Of a stretch of DNA of 64,000 bases, positions 9,891 to 20,692 are shown piece after piece (position 1 is the first letter of the stretch; each line of letters opens with the position of its first letter). Source of the stretch: Gnetum montanum. Lineage: Eukaryota > Streptophyta > Gnetopsida > Gnetales > Gnetaceae. The DNA lies in the NCBI GenBank assembly GCA_015680685.1, contig MNCI01002682.1, positions 1,333,221 to 1,397,220 on the forward strand, written 5' to 3'. Made by a program: the position numbers and the translations under genes. The notes below the pieces were generated by a model. The model had not been told where the DNA came from, did not search any database, and saw nothing but the letters and a program-made list of their open reading frames with translations.

Positions 9891-11220
9891 CACCTGTCCT
9901 GCATTGATTACCGACTGCACAGATCCTATCATTCAGACGGTGCAAATCTCCTCTCTTCTCGAGGAAAGCACGCCTGAATGGTACGACGACATTAAAGCTT
10001 ATCTTTTACAAGGCGAGCTACCAGCTGCATTAACACGCGCACAGAAAGACACAATCCGTAAGCGGGCTAGGCAATACGTCATCATCAGAGACAACACTCT
10101 CTGTAGACGCTCCTTTGATGGCGTGTTGCTTATTTGCGTTGACAAAGACCAAGTACAACACATAGTCGGCGAAGTTCACGAGGGACTGTGCGACGGCCAC
10201 GTAGCACCATGGGCTATGGCCCTAAAAATCCGTCGCTTAGGATACTACTGGCCACGCATGGAAAAAGATTGCTTGACGAAGGTTAAAACCTGTGACACGT
10301 GTCAGCGTCATGCAAATCTTATACACGTGTCACCCACAGAATTACATACAACACAGATAACATGGCCATTTCAGCGATGGGGACTAGACATCATAGGCCC
10401 CATCATGCTGAAGTCTTCCGCAGGTCATAGCTTCATCATTACCGCTACTGAGTATTTCACAAAGTGGGTAGAGGCTGTTCCCCTGCGGAAGATCACTTCT
10501 CAGTAGATTTTCCATTTTATCCTAGACAATATAGTAACCAGATTTGGTCTCCCGATGACTATCGTGACCGACAATGGGCTACAGTTTAGTAGCACGGAAA
10601 TCAAATCCTTCTATGATAACCTGGGAATTAGACAATCCTTTTCTTCCCCTTATTACCCACAAGCGAATGGTCAAGCTGAAGCAACGAACAAAGTAATCAT
10701 CAATCTACTCAAGAAAATGCTCAATAGCAACAAAAGGCGGTGGCACGAATAGATCCTCTATGTGCTATGGGCGTATCGTACTACGTGTAGGACAGCTACG
10801 GGTAGTACGCCCTATAGCCTGGTTTACGAGTCTGAAGCAGTGCTGCCTCTCGAGTTGCAAATCCCTTCTCTGAGAATGGTCCTCTTCGTGGTTATAAATG
10901 AGGCTCAACATGCTGAGTCTCGAGTTGCAGATTTGGATTCAGTGGAAGAGAAGCGGATACAGGCTCTTGACACGATTGAAAGATATCAAGAAAAACAGCG
11001 ACAGAAACATCGCCACAACCTTCAATAGCGCCCAATCAAGAAAGGAGATCTTGTTCTCAAGGCTGTGCGTGAACCAGTAGGCAAGTTCTCTACAAACTGG
11101 GAAGGCCCTCTCTTGGTGATCGACGTGTACAGTAACGGAGCATTCAAGTTAGCAGACGCCGACGGCAATGACTTAGCAAACCCTATAAATCATGTGTACT
11201 TGAAGCGGTATTACATCTAG
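9891..11220 (+). pseudogene. int: Integrase of element 1 with GPY/F module
   Basis: The N-terminal zinc-binding HHCC motif is seen around EVHEGLCDGH to CDTCQRH (about 10170-10312). The catalytic triad is present: Asp in RWGLDIIGPI (about 10375), Asp in VTDNGLQFSS (about 10564), Glu in NGQAEATNK (about 10666). A GPY/F-like module (WEGPLLVIDVY, about 11100) ends the protein at TAG 11218-11220. There is no chromodomain. Stops at 10504-10506, 10750-10752 and 11026-11028 are all TAG. Integrase would insert the cDNA into nuclear DNA. Confidence 0.88.
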
Positions 11221-11250
11221 CAGCATCTATGGTGTCGATAGCAGGTATGG

Positions 11251-11610
11251 CACCAGTCGTCCGCTACGACGAAAAACTGGCACCAGTCGTCCGCTACGAC
11301 GTAAAACTGGCACCAGGCGTCCGCTACGACGTAAAACTGGCATGCCTTGCACGCGTCTGCCACGACGCTAAACTGGCGCAGGTAAGTAGCCGTCTACTGG
11401 GACATAAAACTAGCACAGCTTTGTCCTTGGGTCATGACACAAAACTGGCATCCATAGCACGGTCTGCTGAGACCATAAATCAGACATACCACCATCCGCT
11501 ACGACGTAAAACTAGCACTTCTCAGTCTGCCCGGACTTTAAACTGGGACCATGGTCTACTGAGACTTAAAGATAGTAACGGCAATCTACCGGGACTTAAA
11601 ACTGGGATGT
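11251..11610 (+). repeat. 30-bp tandem repeat, decaying into irregular copies, downstream of integrase
   Basis: Three near-perfect 30-bp units (11251-11280, 11281-11310, 11311-11340) begin CACCAG and end AAAACTGG. Degenerate units that keep the CTACGACG and AAACTGG cores continue to about 11610. Tandem repeats between integrase and the 3' LTR are common in Tat/Ogre elements and can seed satellites. Element 2 has a homologous degenerate block at 17460-17944. Confidence 0.88.
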
Positions 11611-12493
11611 ACAGACTGCTACCATGTAAATCAAGCGAGCGTGATCATCTCTGTACAGCTGCACAACCAATGGGGTGGGATACTGAGACAGTCCCAATGT
11701 CGCCACCCCACTGGCATCCTACTGATTCCTCGGATAAGCTAAGAGGCATCTTACTGATCCCTCAGAGATAACGCCGCCGCGCTCGCCGCAGTGGTAGTAC
11801 CTCTGAGAGTTTAGTCTCGCCAGCTGGAGCCCCGATGAAATCCTCATCGACAACGGCCTCGAGAACCTCCGTCAATCATCGCTATCGGACGTCGGCTTCG
11901 CAAATTCATTTGGCTGGTTCCTTATATAACCAGTTAGGTGCACTGTGTCTGATGCCTTTTGGCGAAGATATGCTAGATCAATCGTCAGGATTGGCGGCTC
12001 TGCCCACATGCTCCGGCTCCGTCTTTACAACCCAATCGCTCTATCTCACATCAAACGGCGTTGGTTTCAACAACCTTGCCTCTTGTTCGCATGAGCAATG
12101 GTGTCCTCTGCTTTCTTTTGTGGTTGCGGGTTACTTGCCTTGGAGAATGTCGTCCAAAGGTGCGTCCATCTGAGCGGTGAAGTATAACAGCGTGTTGAAA
12201 TGGCTGCTTGGGTTTGCTTGACCACTTAGATCTGCATGCCTGCACCTCTCACAAGCCCTACACTTAGCTCTTATTTCCCTTCATCCCCACCACCCGCTTC
12301 CCATACAAAAAAGCTATATACGCAAGTATTCATTTTCCGCACTCACACCAGCAGAGATATCGCAGAAGTGATGCGCCACGCTCCTTTTGCATGTATTCCT
12401 GCTATAATCAGTAACAGAGAGATCTCAGGTTGATGCACTACGCTCGTCTGAAAGCATTCCTATTGACATCAGTGTGCGTACGTTTTTGTGTAT
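11611..12493 (+). other. 3' untranslated region of element 1, no recognised gene
   Basis: Only short overlapping ORFs without recognisable motifs. GC-rich around 11770-11850. Nothing else seen. Confidence 0.5.
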
Positions 12494-12718
12494 TCAGTAA
12501 GCGTATTCCATGCTCCTACCATCCTGACCTATGTTATATCTTCCCCGAACCGGTTTCCCACCATGCCATTCTATCTCCCATTCCCTCCAGCTTTGCTCTT
12601 CCATGTTGATAGGGCAATCCTTGAGTAGCCATGGCCGGACGCTGTTCTTGCTTCTACCAATCCGGTGTTTCGTATTCTTTGTCGACGTCTTTCGGGTAAG
12701 CCCTCCAACCGTCAACAA
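12494..12718 (-). CDS. Small antisense ORF next to the polypurine tract, unknown
   Basis: This 74-codon minus-strand ORF starts with MLTVGG right beside the polypurine tract and ends at 12494. The equivalent position in the older element 2 (18920-19114) also has an open antisense ORF starting MLTSGR with a comparable Trp-containing middle. Antisense ORFs in the 3' region are known for some Tat-lineage elements. The shared openness may reflect selection or merely shared nucleotide ancestry. No domain recognised. Confidence 0.35.
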   Translation of the reverse strand: MLTVGGLTRKTSTKNTKHRIGRSKNSVRPWLLKDCPINMEEQSWREWEIEWHGGKPVRGRYNIGQDGRSMEYAY

Positions 12719-12729
12719 AGAGGGGCCAT
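12717..12729 (+). promoter_or_regulatory. Polypurine tract of element 1
   Basis: AAAGAGGGG immediately precedes the inferred LTR start TGAAACACC at 12730. Element 2 shows AAGGAGGGA at the same distance from the same LTR start. Confidence 0.75.
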
Positions 12730-12900
12730 TGAAACACCGTAAAAAATCGCGAGTCGGCCTCAGGCAAAGATTTGCAATTCAGGCAAGGAAGCATCTCAGC
12801 ATTCCAGAGGGGGGAATAAGACAGAGCAACACCAGGAGTCCCGTAGCATCAAGTCCGCAACTTCTTGTACAGATTCCTAATCTTTCTATGCTTTTGCTGT

Positions 12901-12928
12901 TTACGCTATATCACGCGACATAGCGTAA
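12901..12928. repeat. Inverted repeat, 9-bp perfect arms
   Basis: Arms TTACGCTAT and ATAGCGTAA with a 10-nt loop, in the U3 part of the element 1 LTR. Confidence 0.85.
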
Positions 12929-13191
12929 TGACGCTTAGCGTGGCATGGAAATGGCATCAGAAGGATGGTTACTTTAGCATAGGGAGAAGCTTAAGCAGTG
13001 GGATAGGCGATTTCTTGTGTATTTTTTGCTAAGTCTTTCATTCAAAGACAGGTTTACGCTCGGTTACGCACGGCAGCGTAATAAGCTCCAGAACAGTCAA
13101 AGGAAAAGTCTAAGAAAATGCGACTGCTCAATCATATGCTCATCATGCAACAGAGCGTATCGCAGCGTATTGCGTCGCCAAACTAGACATT

Positions 13192-13235
13192 GTTTACGCT
13201 TCACTACGCGCGGCTATGTAAGCAAGCGTAAAACA
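13192..13235. repeat. Inverted repeat in LTR
   Basis: GTTTACGCTT on the left pairs with AAGCGTAAAAC on the right, with one bulged base. Confidence 0.7.
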
Positions 13236-13257
13236 GCTTTAATTCCATTGTTCCCAT

Positions 13258-13307
13258 GTTACGTTACGCTCATACATGCAACACAGCGTGAATGAGCGTA
13301 ATGTAAC
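13258..13307. repeat. Inverted repeat, 16-bp arms with one mismatch
   Basis: Arm 13258-13273 (GTTACGTTACGCTCAT) pairs with 13292-13307; 15 of 16 positions match. Confidence 0.85.
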
Positions 13308-13350
13308 CCAAGACAGTTGAAACATGCCCAATGCGCATCTCTTCTTCACA

Positions 13351-13380
13351 TGCACAATACGCGAACGAGCGTATTGTGCA
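13351..13380. repeat. Inverted repeat, 12-bp perfect arms
   Basis: Arms TGCACAATACGC and GCGTATTGTGCA separated by the 6-nt loop GAACGA. Confidence 0.9.
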
Positions 13381-13480
13381 TAATCAAGAAGTTTGACGCA
13401 AAATTGGTCAAGTCAACAGTGCCCGAAACACGCGGACACACGTCATCAGGGTTGCGCCTTTTCCACGGAGCGTTGTAGCC

Positions 13481-13490
13481 TATAAATACC
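13481..13490 (+). promoter_or_regulatory. TATA box of element 1 LTR
   Basis: TATAAATACC, conserved in the element 2 LTR at 20332. It lies about 360 bp before the inferred LTR end and would mark the U3/R boundary region. Confidence 0.6.
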
Positions 13491-13839
13491 CCAGTTGACA
13501 AAGATACAAAGGTTGGCAAATCAGAGAAGCAGATGCATTTTTCTGAGCACCAAAGCACTTATCACTTTTGGAGCAGAGATACAGAGAGCAGCACCTTGGC
13601 AATTGTTGACAGCATCACCTCATTGCGGAAACAGAGCACAGTTCGCTTTGAGCACTGGTGACAGGAGTAATTGTTCTGCTGGGAAGACTCTATTGGTCAG
13701 AAACAATTGATCGGTAGACGTTAGAGCTTGGTCTTCCTTGCGTCTCAGCTTTAGCCCACGAGGTAGATCGAACTTCTGTTTGGACCGTTTTGCTTGTTGT
13801 TTTGTGCTTGCTTCACATCCAGTAATCAGGGATTCCCCA

Positions 13840-14174
13840 GTGTAATTTTTCATACAAAATATACATTTTTCAAGTCAAAGCGCAGATCTTGAAACTACGT
13901 GCTTCTCTTATGTCAGCCTCCTTTTATCGTGCTTAGCGTTATCACCGTTGCAATCCATCTACATCATTTTCCCCTCATTTTACGATTCCTTGAATCAGAT
14001 CGTTTTCACGAAATATCCATCAGTTTACTGATTAGTAAGTCCCTGTTTGATCGACAAGACCGTTCAAGGTGCCGCGGATTCGTTTTTCCAGCATAGCCCT
14101 CGTGCGAATCCGTGGCTAAAACTGTGTACATAGGATTTGTTCGGTATTTTCTAGCTACCGATGTTTTCCGTCGT
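13840..14174. other. Junction segment between element 1 LTR and element 2 pol
   Basis: About 335 bp with no recognised gene and more CG dinucleotides than the element 2 sequence after it. Homology of element 2 to element 1 starts only near 14175. It could be target DNA, leader sequence or an unrecognised LTR extension. Confidence 0.4.
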
Positions 14175-15230
14175 TACAGCTAGGACTTTAGATCTAGAGG
14201 CCGATAATATCACTAAAGACCCTCTTATTGAAGTCCCCATTACTGCATCCAATGGTGAAACTAGAACATTGAAATTAAGTGTCCTACTGGACTCACAACA
14301 TTTTGGTGACTTGAGTGCTAAAAGAAAATATAAAAACATTTGCATGGTCATACACCAACATGCCAGGGCTAGACCCTCAAATCATCCAACATAACATTAT
14401 TCTTGATGCCAAAGTCAAACCAATGAAGCAAAAGGTACAAAAAGTCAGATCTGAAGTAGCATTAGCAGTCCGTGAGGAAATCACAAAACTCTACCAAGCC
14501 AATTTTATCCAAGTCGTTGACTATTCCAGTTGGATATCAAACATTGTTATAGTCCCTAAGAAGAATGGTAGTATACGCATATGCATTGACTTCTGTGATC
14601 TTAACACAACCACTATAAAGGATGACTTCCCGCTACCTAGAATCGATCAACTTATTGACACAACTACTAGGCATGCACTATTATCCTTTATGGATGGATT
14701 TTTAGGATACAACCAAATAAGAATCAACCCATAAAATCAACTTAGGACAACCTTCATGATGCCTTAGGGCATATTCTGCTATACGATGATGTTGTTTGGT
14801 CTTAAAAATGTAGGCACTACATATCAACAAGAAATGACATATATATTTAGTGATTACATGCTCAATTTTCTTAATGATTATGTTGACGACATCTCGGTTA
14901 AGTCTAAAATAACTGAACAACATGCAAAAGATCTAGATTTAGTGCTTAAACGTTGTCTCAAACATGACCTCAGACTCAATCCAAAGAAGTGTGTCTTTGG
15001 TGTTAAAATGGGTAAAATGCTTGGCTTTGTAGCCTTTGAAATAAGGATACGAGTAGATCCTAACAAGGTTAAGGAAATAATTAACATGCAACCACAAAAA
15101 AACCTTACCAAACTACGTGGTCTATAAGGTAGGCTGAAAGTCATTAGATGCTTTATCGCAAAACTGATGGATAAGTTGAGTCCTATGCAACACCTTCTAT
15201 GAAAGAATGTGCATTTCTAATGGACTCAAT
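14161..15230 (+). pseudogene. pol: Reverse transcriptase remnant of element 2
   Basis: Homologous to 7900-8960. TLDLEADNITKDPLIEVPI matches the start of the element 1 RT region. A frame change occurs near 14320. The fingers block (VPKKNGSIRICIDF), LSFMDGFLGYNQI near 14685 and the box DYVDDI near 14877 are readable. Stops lie near 14732, 14767, 15125 and 15200. The copy keeps the Gln codon where element 1 has a stop at 8380, showing the ancestral state there. Confidence 0.85.
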
Positions 15231-16140
15231 AGTCCCAAGAGGCATTCGAGAACATAAAGCAAGAACTGGCCCAACTGCCAATAGTTTATCCCCCATAGAG
15301 TGATAAACCTTTCTACATCTACCTTGCAACCTCCGATTTTTCCATTGCATTGATGCTTTGCCAAAAATGTAAAGATGGAATCGAGATTCCCGTTTATTAA
15401 TTAAGACACACTCTAATCGCCTATGAACAATGATACAATGACATAGAGAAATTATGCCTTTCCCTCATCTTCTCCTTGAAGAAATGGTGGCATTATCTCT
15501 TTCGTAATCAAGTCTACAACATCTACAAGACTAATGTGCTACGAGCCATTACTAACAATATTTACAAGTCGAGTAAGATAGCTAGATGGAAAGCAATGAT
15601 AGCAGAGTTTGACATATACTATGTTTCTCAATCCTCCACAAAAGGTCAAGCAATAGTCACACAATTAACCGTCTTGCCAACACATGATCAAGCAACGATT
15701 AACCTTGAATTTCCCGATGAGAATGTTAATAGTATAGACACCGTACCTGATAACTACGAGGTAATTCTTTATTTTGATGGAGCTTCAACTTCCCAAGGAG
15801 GAAGTGCTGAAACCATTTTAATATATCCCTCTGGAGAAATTTGACCCTTCGCCTACCTATTAACCTTTCCTTGTACCAATAACGTGGCAGAATATGAAGG
15901 TCTTCTTAGAGGTCTTTTGGCAACATTGACTTCAAGAATCGCATGTCTTGTAGTTTGAGGCAATTCCCAATTAGTCATTAATCAAGTCACTAAGGTTTAC
16001 GCATGAAAGGCTCTCCACTTGCAACCATATTGTGACTTGACCAAACATCTGCTGAAACAATTAGTAGACATGGATGTACAACATGTCCCTAGAAGCGAAA
16101 ACACCATTGTCGATGCACTTGCTACACTAGCCCTAAACAT
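15231..16140 (+). pseudogene. pol: Dual RNase H remnant of element 2
   Basis: The first RNase H (15231-15700) is broken by stops near 15400. The region KKWWHYLFRNQVYNIYKTN is recognisable. The second, archaeal-type RNase H (15765-16140) keeps YFDGAST and AEYEGL, but the third acidic position reads GNS instead of GDS and stops occur near 15841, 15957 and 16003. Both RNase H domains are collinear with element 1. Confidence 0.78.
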
Positions 16141-17463
16141 GATACCTGAAATGTTCCATGCGTTGCCTGGTTCTATAACAAATTGTGCCAAACCTATAAC
16201 CGATGCCCTCGATGGAATGCCCATAGCATCTATTAGCACAACACATGCAATATAACGGTATGATGATATAAAAGATACCTTCTACAAGGCAAACCTCCAC
16301 AGCATTTGACAAACAATCAAAAAGACGCAGTGTGTAAACACTCTCGACAGTATGCATTAATAGGAGACACATTGTGTTACAAATCCTATGAAGGCATTCT
16401 GTTGATGTGCATTAGTAGCATAGATAGTCAAACGATTGTAGAACAAGTCCACGAAGGAATTTATGGAGGGCACATAGCACCCAAAGCAATGGCAACAAAG
16501 ATTAGGCATTTGGGTTACTACTGGCCACACATGGAGTACGATTGCTTCTCCAAAGTTAGGACATGTAACATTTTCCAAAGGCATGGTAACCTAATACATG
16601 TGCCACCTAATTAATTGCACACAACGTAAATCACATGGCCATTCCAAATATGGGGATTAGATATTATTGGACCGATAATGCCACCATCTGCTATAGAACA
16701 TAGCTTCATTATCACTGCTACTAAATACTTCACATAGTGGGTGGAAGCTATTCCCCTTAGGAAGACCACTTCTAAACATGTTTGTACTTTTATACTAGAA
16801 AACATTGTGACCCATTTTGGTATTCCAATGATCATTGTTACTAAAAATGGGACACAGTTCAGCAGCTCGGATATTAAAAGATTTTTGTCACCTTACTACC
16901 CATAGAGTAATGGTTAAGTGGAGGCTACAAACAAAATTGTCATCATGGTGCTCAAAAAGATGCTAAATCAGAGTAAGAGGCAATGGCACAAACAATTAGT
17001 CTACGCATTATGGGGATACATAACAACACATCGAACATCTACAGGTAAAACTCCATATAGTCTTGTATATGGATTTGAAGATGTTTTACCTTTGGAGTTA
17101 CAGGTTCCCTCATTGTGGATAGCTCTCTCAAGCCTCCTTGATGAAAGCCAAAGTAATGAATTATGCATTGCTGACCTTGACTCAGTGGAATAGGAACATG
17201 TGCAAACACTTGATCAGATCGAGTGGTACTAGAAACAACAATGGAAACAACACTGACATAATCTTCATAAGTGCTCGATTAAGGAAGGAGACCTAGTCCT
17301 TAAGGCTGTCCGTGAACACTCAAATAAATTCTCAGCCAATTGGGAAGGGCCTTACTTAGTCACCAAGGTGTACAATAACAGAGCATTCAAACTTGCTGAC
17401 ATGGATAGGAATGAGTTTGCTAATCCCACAAATCACTTGTACCTAAAATGGTACTATGTCTGA
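16141..17463 (+). pseudogene. int: Integrase remnant of element 2
   Basis: Zinc-binding segment (EQVHEGIYGGH to CNIFQRH; the second Cys is Phe) at about 16440-16580. Core motifs WGLDIIGPI near 16650 and VTKNGTQFSS near 16837, where Asp has become Asn or Lys-Asn. The Glu region near 16915 has two stops. The GPY/F module (WEGPYLVTKVY) lies near 17341 and the stop at 17461-17463 corresponds to element 1 11218-11220. Inactive. Confidence 0.82.
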
Positions 17464-17944
17464 TGAACTTGAGGTACGTAACGATCATGGCATCATGACC
17501 TAAAACTAATACCATAGAATAGTCCTGGGGCTATGACTTGAAACTGGTACCATAGAGTGTCATGGTGTCATGACAGCAAACTGACATCACATAGCTCCAT
17601 CTGACATGACACTAATCTGCCTCATTTTTCCTCCATGACATAAAACTAGCATGTAGAGTCCACTAATACTATAAACTGGTTTGCCTCTTCACAGTCCACT
17701 ATGACTATAAACTAGCACTGCCCCATCCACTACAATGCTAAACTGGCACCATCCAAAGGGTTATGACATGAAACTAACCCGCAACAGTCTGCTAAGACTA
17801 TAAACTAGTTTGCCTCTTCATAGTCCACTATGACTATAAACTAGCACTGCACCATCTGCTACGATGCCAAACTGGCATTGTCCAAAGGGTTATGACATGA
17901 AACCAATACGCAACAGTCTGCTAAGATTATAAACTGGTGACATC
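17464..17944 (+). repeat. Degenerate tandem repeats of element 2 with a 128-bp duplication
   Basis: Short units keep the cores CTATAAACTAGCA and TGACATGAAAC. Segments 17688-17815 and 17816-17944 are direct copies of about 128 bp that differ mainly at CG/TG sites. Homologous in position and core to 11251-11610. Confidence 0.8.
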
Positions 17945-18919
17945 ATCGATGACTAGACAATACTTGAAAAGATATGTTGTTGCAATTGGCTATAGGCGTT
18001 CCACAAAGACTTGCTACATAATTTATCTCACAGACCCTGATGAAGCTGATGTTGTTCATGATTGTCTGCTTTGAAATTGCATGCAGTAGCTCCATCTCCT
18101 TGTTTGTTTTCAAGTTTAAAGTACTTAGTTAACCAAATCATTTATGATTTTCTTGTCTTTTTGAAGTTGTGTTTGTAGGATGACATGCCTAAGGTGCTCG
18201 TGCATAACTGCACTTCATCATGACAACAAGGTATCACATTCTTCCTAATGCACACAACTGGGTTAATCAATTCGTTCATAAGTACATTCCCAAATCCTGA
18301 TACATTTTCTATTTCCTTTATCCTATTCAATTACACCCCCTGGATACATTCTACTCACCCCAAAGCTCTTGATACACTGTTGCATACTGTGTTGCTCTAA
18401 GTAGTTACAACGCAAAACACAATACATGGTACATGATACAAATGCAAGTGCATGGGCACGAGTATAGCATTTAAAGCAAGCTCTTTCAAAAAATAACAAA
18501 AAAATAAAAATGAAAAAGAAAGAAAACAAACAAAAGAAAAGAAAAAAAAGTAAACATAAAGAAAAAACAAACAGATCAAAGAGAAAAATGCACGGAAAAG
18601 GTCTTCATGACACCGTTGACATCATAGACCAAAGACCATTGGCTCTTCTCATACAAGCCCCAGGAGAGAAGGAAATTGTCTTGGAAAAATAGTTACACTC
18701 GTGTCTCCAATAATCATGTTTCACATCATCGCATGGCTTTGGCTGTTTGCAACAAGCCCCGTAAACACTCTACAAGAGTCCTGTTTCTCCAAAGAATGCA
18801 CTTCCTATGTCTTGGTTTCGAGTCTGCTAAACATTGGCTACTGACAAGGACCAAAAATAGGACATGTTCACATGAGAGCATTCCTCTCTCACAATTCTAA
18901 CAACAATTATAACCCTTGA
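17945..18919 (+). other. 3' spacer of element 2, no gene recognised
   Basis: Non-coding in appearance. It has an A-rich low-complexity tract at 18485-18590. Nothing else seen. Confidence 0.5.
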
Positions 18920-19114
18920 TCAACTCTTGATTTCCCCAGTTACAACCAATCCCCTTGCATCTTGAACTACACTTCCCCAATCCCATGTACTTTTGAACAT
19001 GGTGTGATGACATCCAACCAGGGGCCGATGGATAATGCTTGGTACTTGGTTGGTCATGGTGTTTTGTACTTCTTTATCAATGTCTCTTGGGTGGATTCTT
19101 CCAGATGTTAACAA
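18920..19114 (-). CDS. Small antisense ORF of element 2, counterpart of 12494-12718
   Basis: 64 codons, starting MLTSGR beside the polypurine tract. Position and start match the antisense ORF of element 1. It stays open although pol of this element is heavily broken, which is mildly suggestive. Function unknown. Confidence 0.3.
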   Translation of the reverse strand: MLTSGRIHPRDIDKEVQNTMTNQVPSIIHRPLVGCHHTMFKSTWDWGSVVQDARGLVVTGEIKS

Positions 19115-19125
19115 GGAGGGACCAA
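19113..19125 (+). promoter_or_regulatory. Polypurine tract of element 2
   Basis: AAGGAGGGA just before the LTR start TGAAACACC at 19126. Confidence 0.7.
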
Positions 19126-20331
19126 TGAAACACCACTAATTTTAGCCTAACACTTTGAAACAAGAATAACTCAGAGCCTTTTGAGCTTTCAAGAGGCAAA
19201 AATTTAACTAGGGCATGTAACTCATGCTCAGCTTGTCAGGCCAGCTTACCCATGCGTAGCTTGTCAAGCTAGCTTACTCACATTCGACTTTTCAAGCTAG
19301 CTTGCCCTCAACATGAGCTACTCCAATGACTTTAAGATGAAGTTAAAATGATCCAATCTGAGGGTGTAAGCCATCTTCAAGGATCACTGTTTTCCACTTC
19401 AATTTTTAGCATTTAGGAGTTCAAATTTTAGGACAAACCACATAAATTTTCCTAGGTCATGCTGAGGTCATGCTAGCAGCATGAGTACAGCCTAAGCAAC
19501 TACAAAAGCCTTAAAACCAAGGTTGAATGGTCTGAATTCCAAGGTGCAAGTCATCCTCAGGGTTCATTGCTAACAACTTCAAGTCCCAACCTCCAGAATT
19601 CCAGATTTCAGGTCCAAAATTGCAAATTTTTTGTCGCTCACACTGTGGTCACACTGAGCTCATGCTGGTACCGTGAGCTACCAAAAGTGGTTCAAGACAA
19701 GACACATCCAAGCTCAGTTTTTAACATGAAATTCACTCTCAGGGTCAATCACAACCAAGAAATTGTTGCATTCCAAGAACAGGCTTCAAAGATCAAGAAT
19801 TAGTGTGATGTGTCATTTTCCTCAAGTCACGCTGAGGTCACGTTGGCAGCATGAGTACAACATGAGTACTGATCATGCTTGATTAAAAGCATGCCAAACG
19901 CATGCTGAGGACACGCCAAGATAAAATAAAATCATGCTGGAAGCTTTTGTGAATCATAAATACCTCAAATAGCCACAAAACGACTCACATCAACACTCTG
20001 TAGCAGTCAATCCATGGATCGAGAAGTTCCAAGTGAGCCAGAGTCAAATTCTCTTGTTTTACACTATCATTTTCATTGTAAATTTCTGCCATTTATGGGC
20101 TTTTCAAGCTCTTACACTCCAAATTGTATGTGCTTCCATGGGCATAAGCTGGCTTACATAAGCCAACACACATTGTAAGATACAGTGCATCCAGTCAAAA
20201 ACGTTGCTTGCCTACGCACGTCCAATTCACACACAACTGTCCATCAAACACTTGTCACATGATCCATTTTCCTTTCATTTCTCAGCCATTGATTCCATCC
20301 ATGAGTTCCGCACCTGTGCCTAGCCGAACCT

Positions 20332-20339
20332 TATAAATA
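20332..20339 (+). promoter_or_regulatory. TATA box of element 2 LTR
   Basis: TATAAATA, matching 13481 in the younger copy. Confidence 0.55.
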
Positions 20340-20670
20340 CCCTGTCAAATCACATAAATAGGGTTGGTAATTTTGAAGGTTGACGGCTTAGGAAGCACTA
20401 ACTAGCAACTTTGGTCGCTTGGGCACACGTGACTCCTAGCATCCAAGCACCTTTGAAACACATCACCCTAGGGCTTGACGCTTGAATTTCCATCCACACA
20501 CGTAGCTACGCTTTGACCAATGCACATTCTTTCTAAGCAATACAATACAATTCATTTTTCCTACCATTATATTATTTACTCTACTTCAAATTCATTTTTA
20601 CGCTTTTGTATATGCAATCACAGTTTTAAGCTCTATTTACATTTCATACATCACCAGTTACAATAACTCC

Positions 20671-20692
20671 AGCGTAAGCCATAGCTTACGCT
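20671..20692. repeat. Perfect inverted repeat in element 2 LTR
   Basis: Arms AGCGTAAGC and GCTTACGCT with loop CATA. The same TTACGC/GCGTAA logic as the palindromes in the LTR of element 1. Confidence 0.85.

Larger units (their letters stand above)
1..13839 (+). mobile_element. Tat/Ogre-like Ty3/gypsy LTR retrotransposon, 5' end outside window (element 1)
   Basis: The order gag, protease, long spacer, RT, RNase H, second RNase H, integrase, tandem repeats, polypurine tract, LTR is visible on the plus strand. The second RNase H between the normal one and integrase is the hallmark of the Tat lineage. An intron between protease and RT is known from Ogre elements of that lineage. The 5' LTR and primer-binding site are off the left edge. 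The element keeps many CG dinucleotides, so it is younger than the relative at 14175-20810. It carries premature stops in every ORF but no obvious frameshift. The 3' end at 13839 is approximate because no matching 5' LTR is visible. Confidence 0.88.
12730..13839 (+). repeat. 3' LTR of element 1
   Basis: The LTR starts TGAAACACC after the polypurine tract, matching element 2 at 19126. It holds a TATA box (TATAAATA at 13481) that matches the one at 20332. It contains a cluster of palindromes built on TTACGC/GCGTAA. The 3' end (...CCCCA at 13839) is inferred from similarity to the end of the second LTR and could be off by tens of bases. Confidence 0.72.

Noticed and set aside
11251-11340. Regular 30-bp repeats that could be mistaken for a CRISPR array
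   Set aside because: Units are directly adjacent with no unique spacers, lie after integrase in a plant retrotransposon, and match a degenerate block in a related element.
11229-11771. 180-codon ORF with repeated peptide after integrase
   Set aside because: Openness follows from the 30-bp repeat unit; it begins after the integrase stop and shows no domain. Kept only as a repeat.
18397-18579. Phe-rich ORFs resembling membrane proteins
   Set aside because: Translation of an A/T-rich low-complexity tract.
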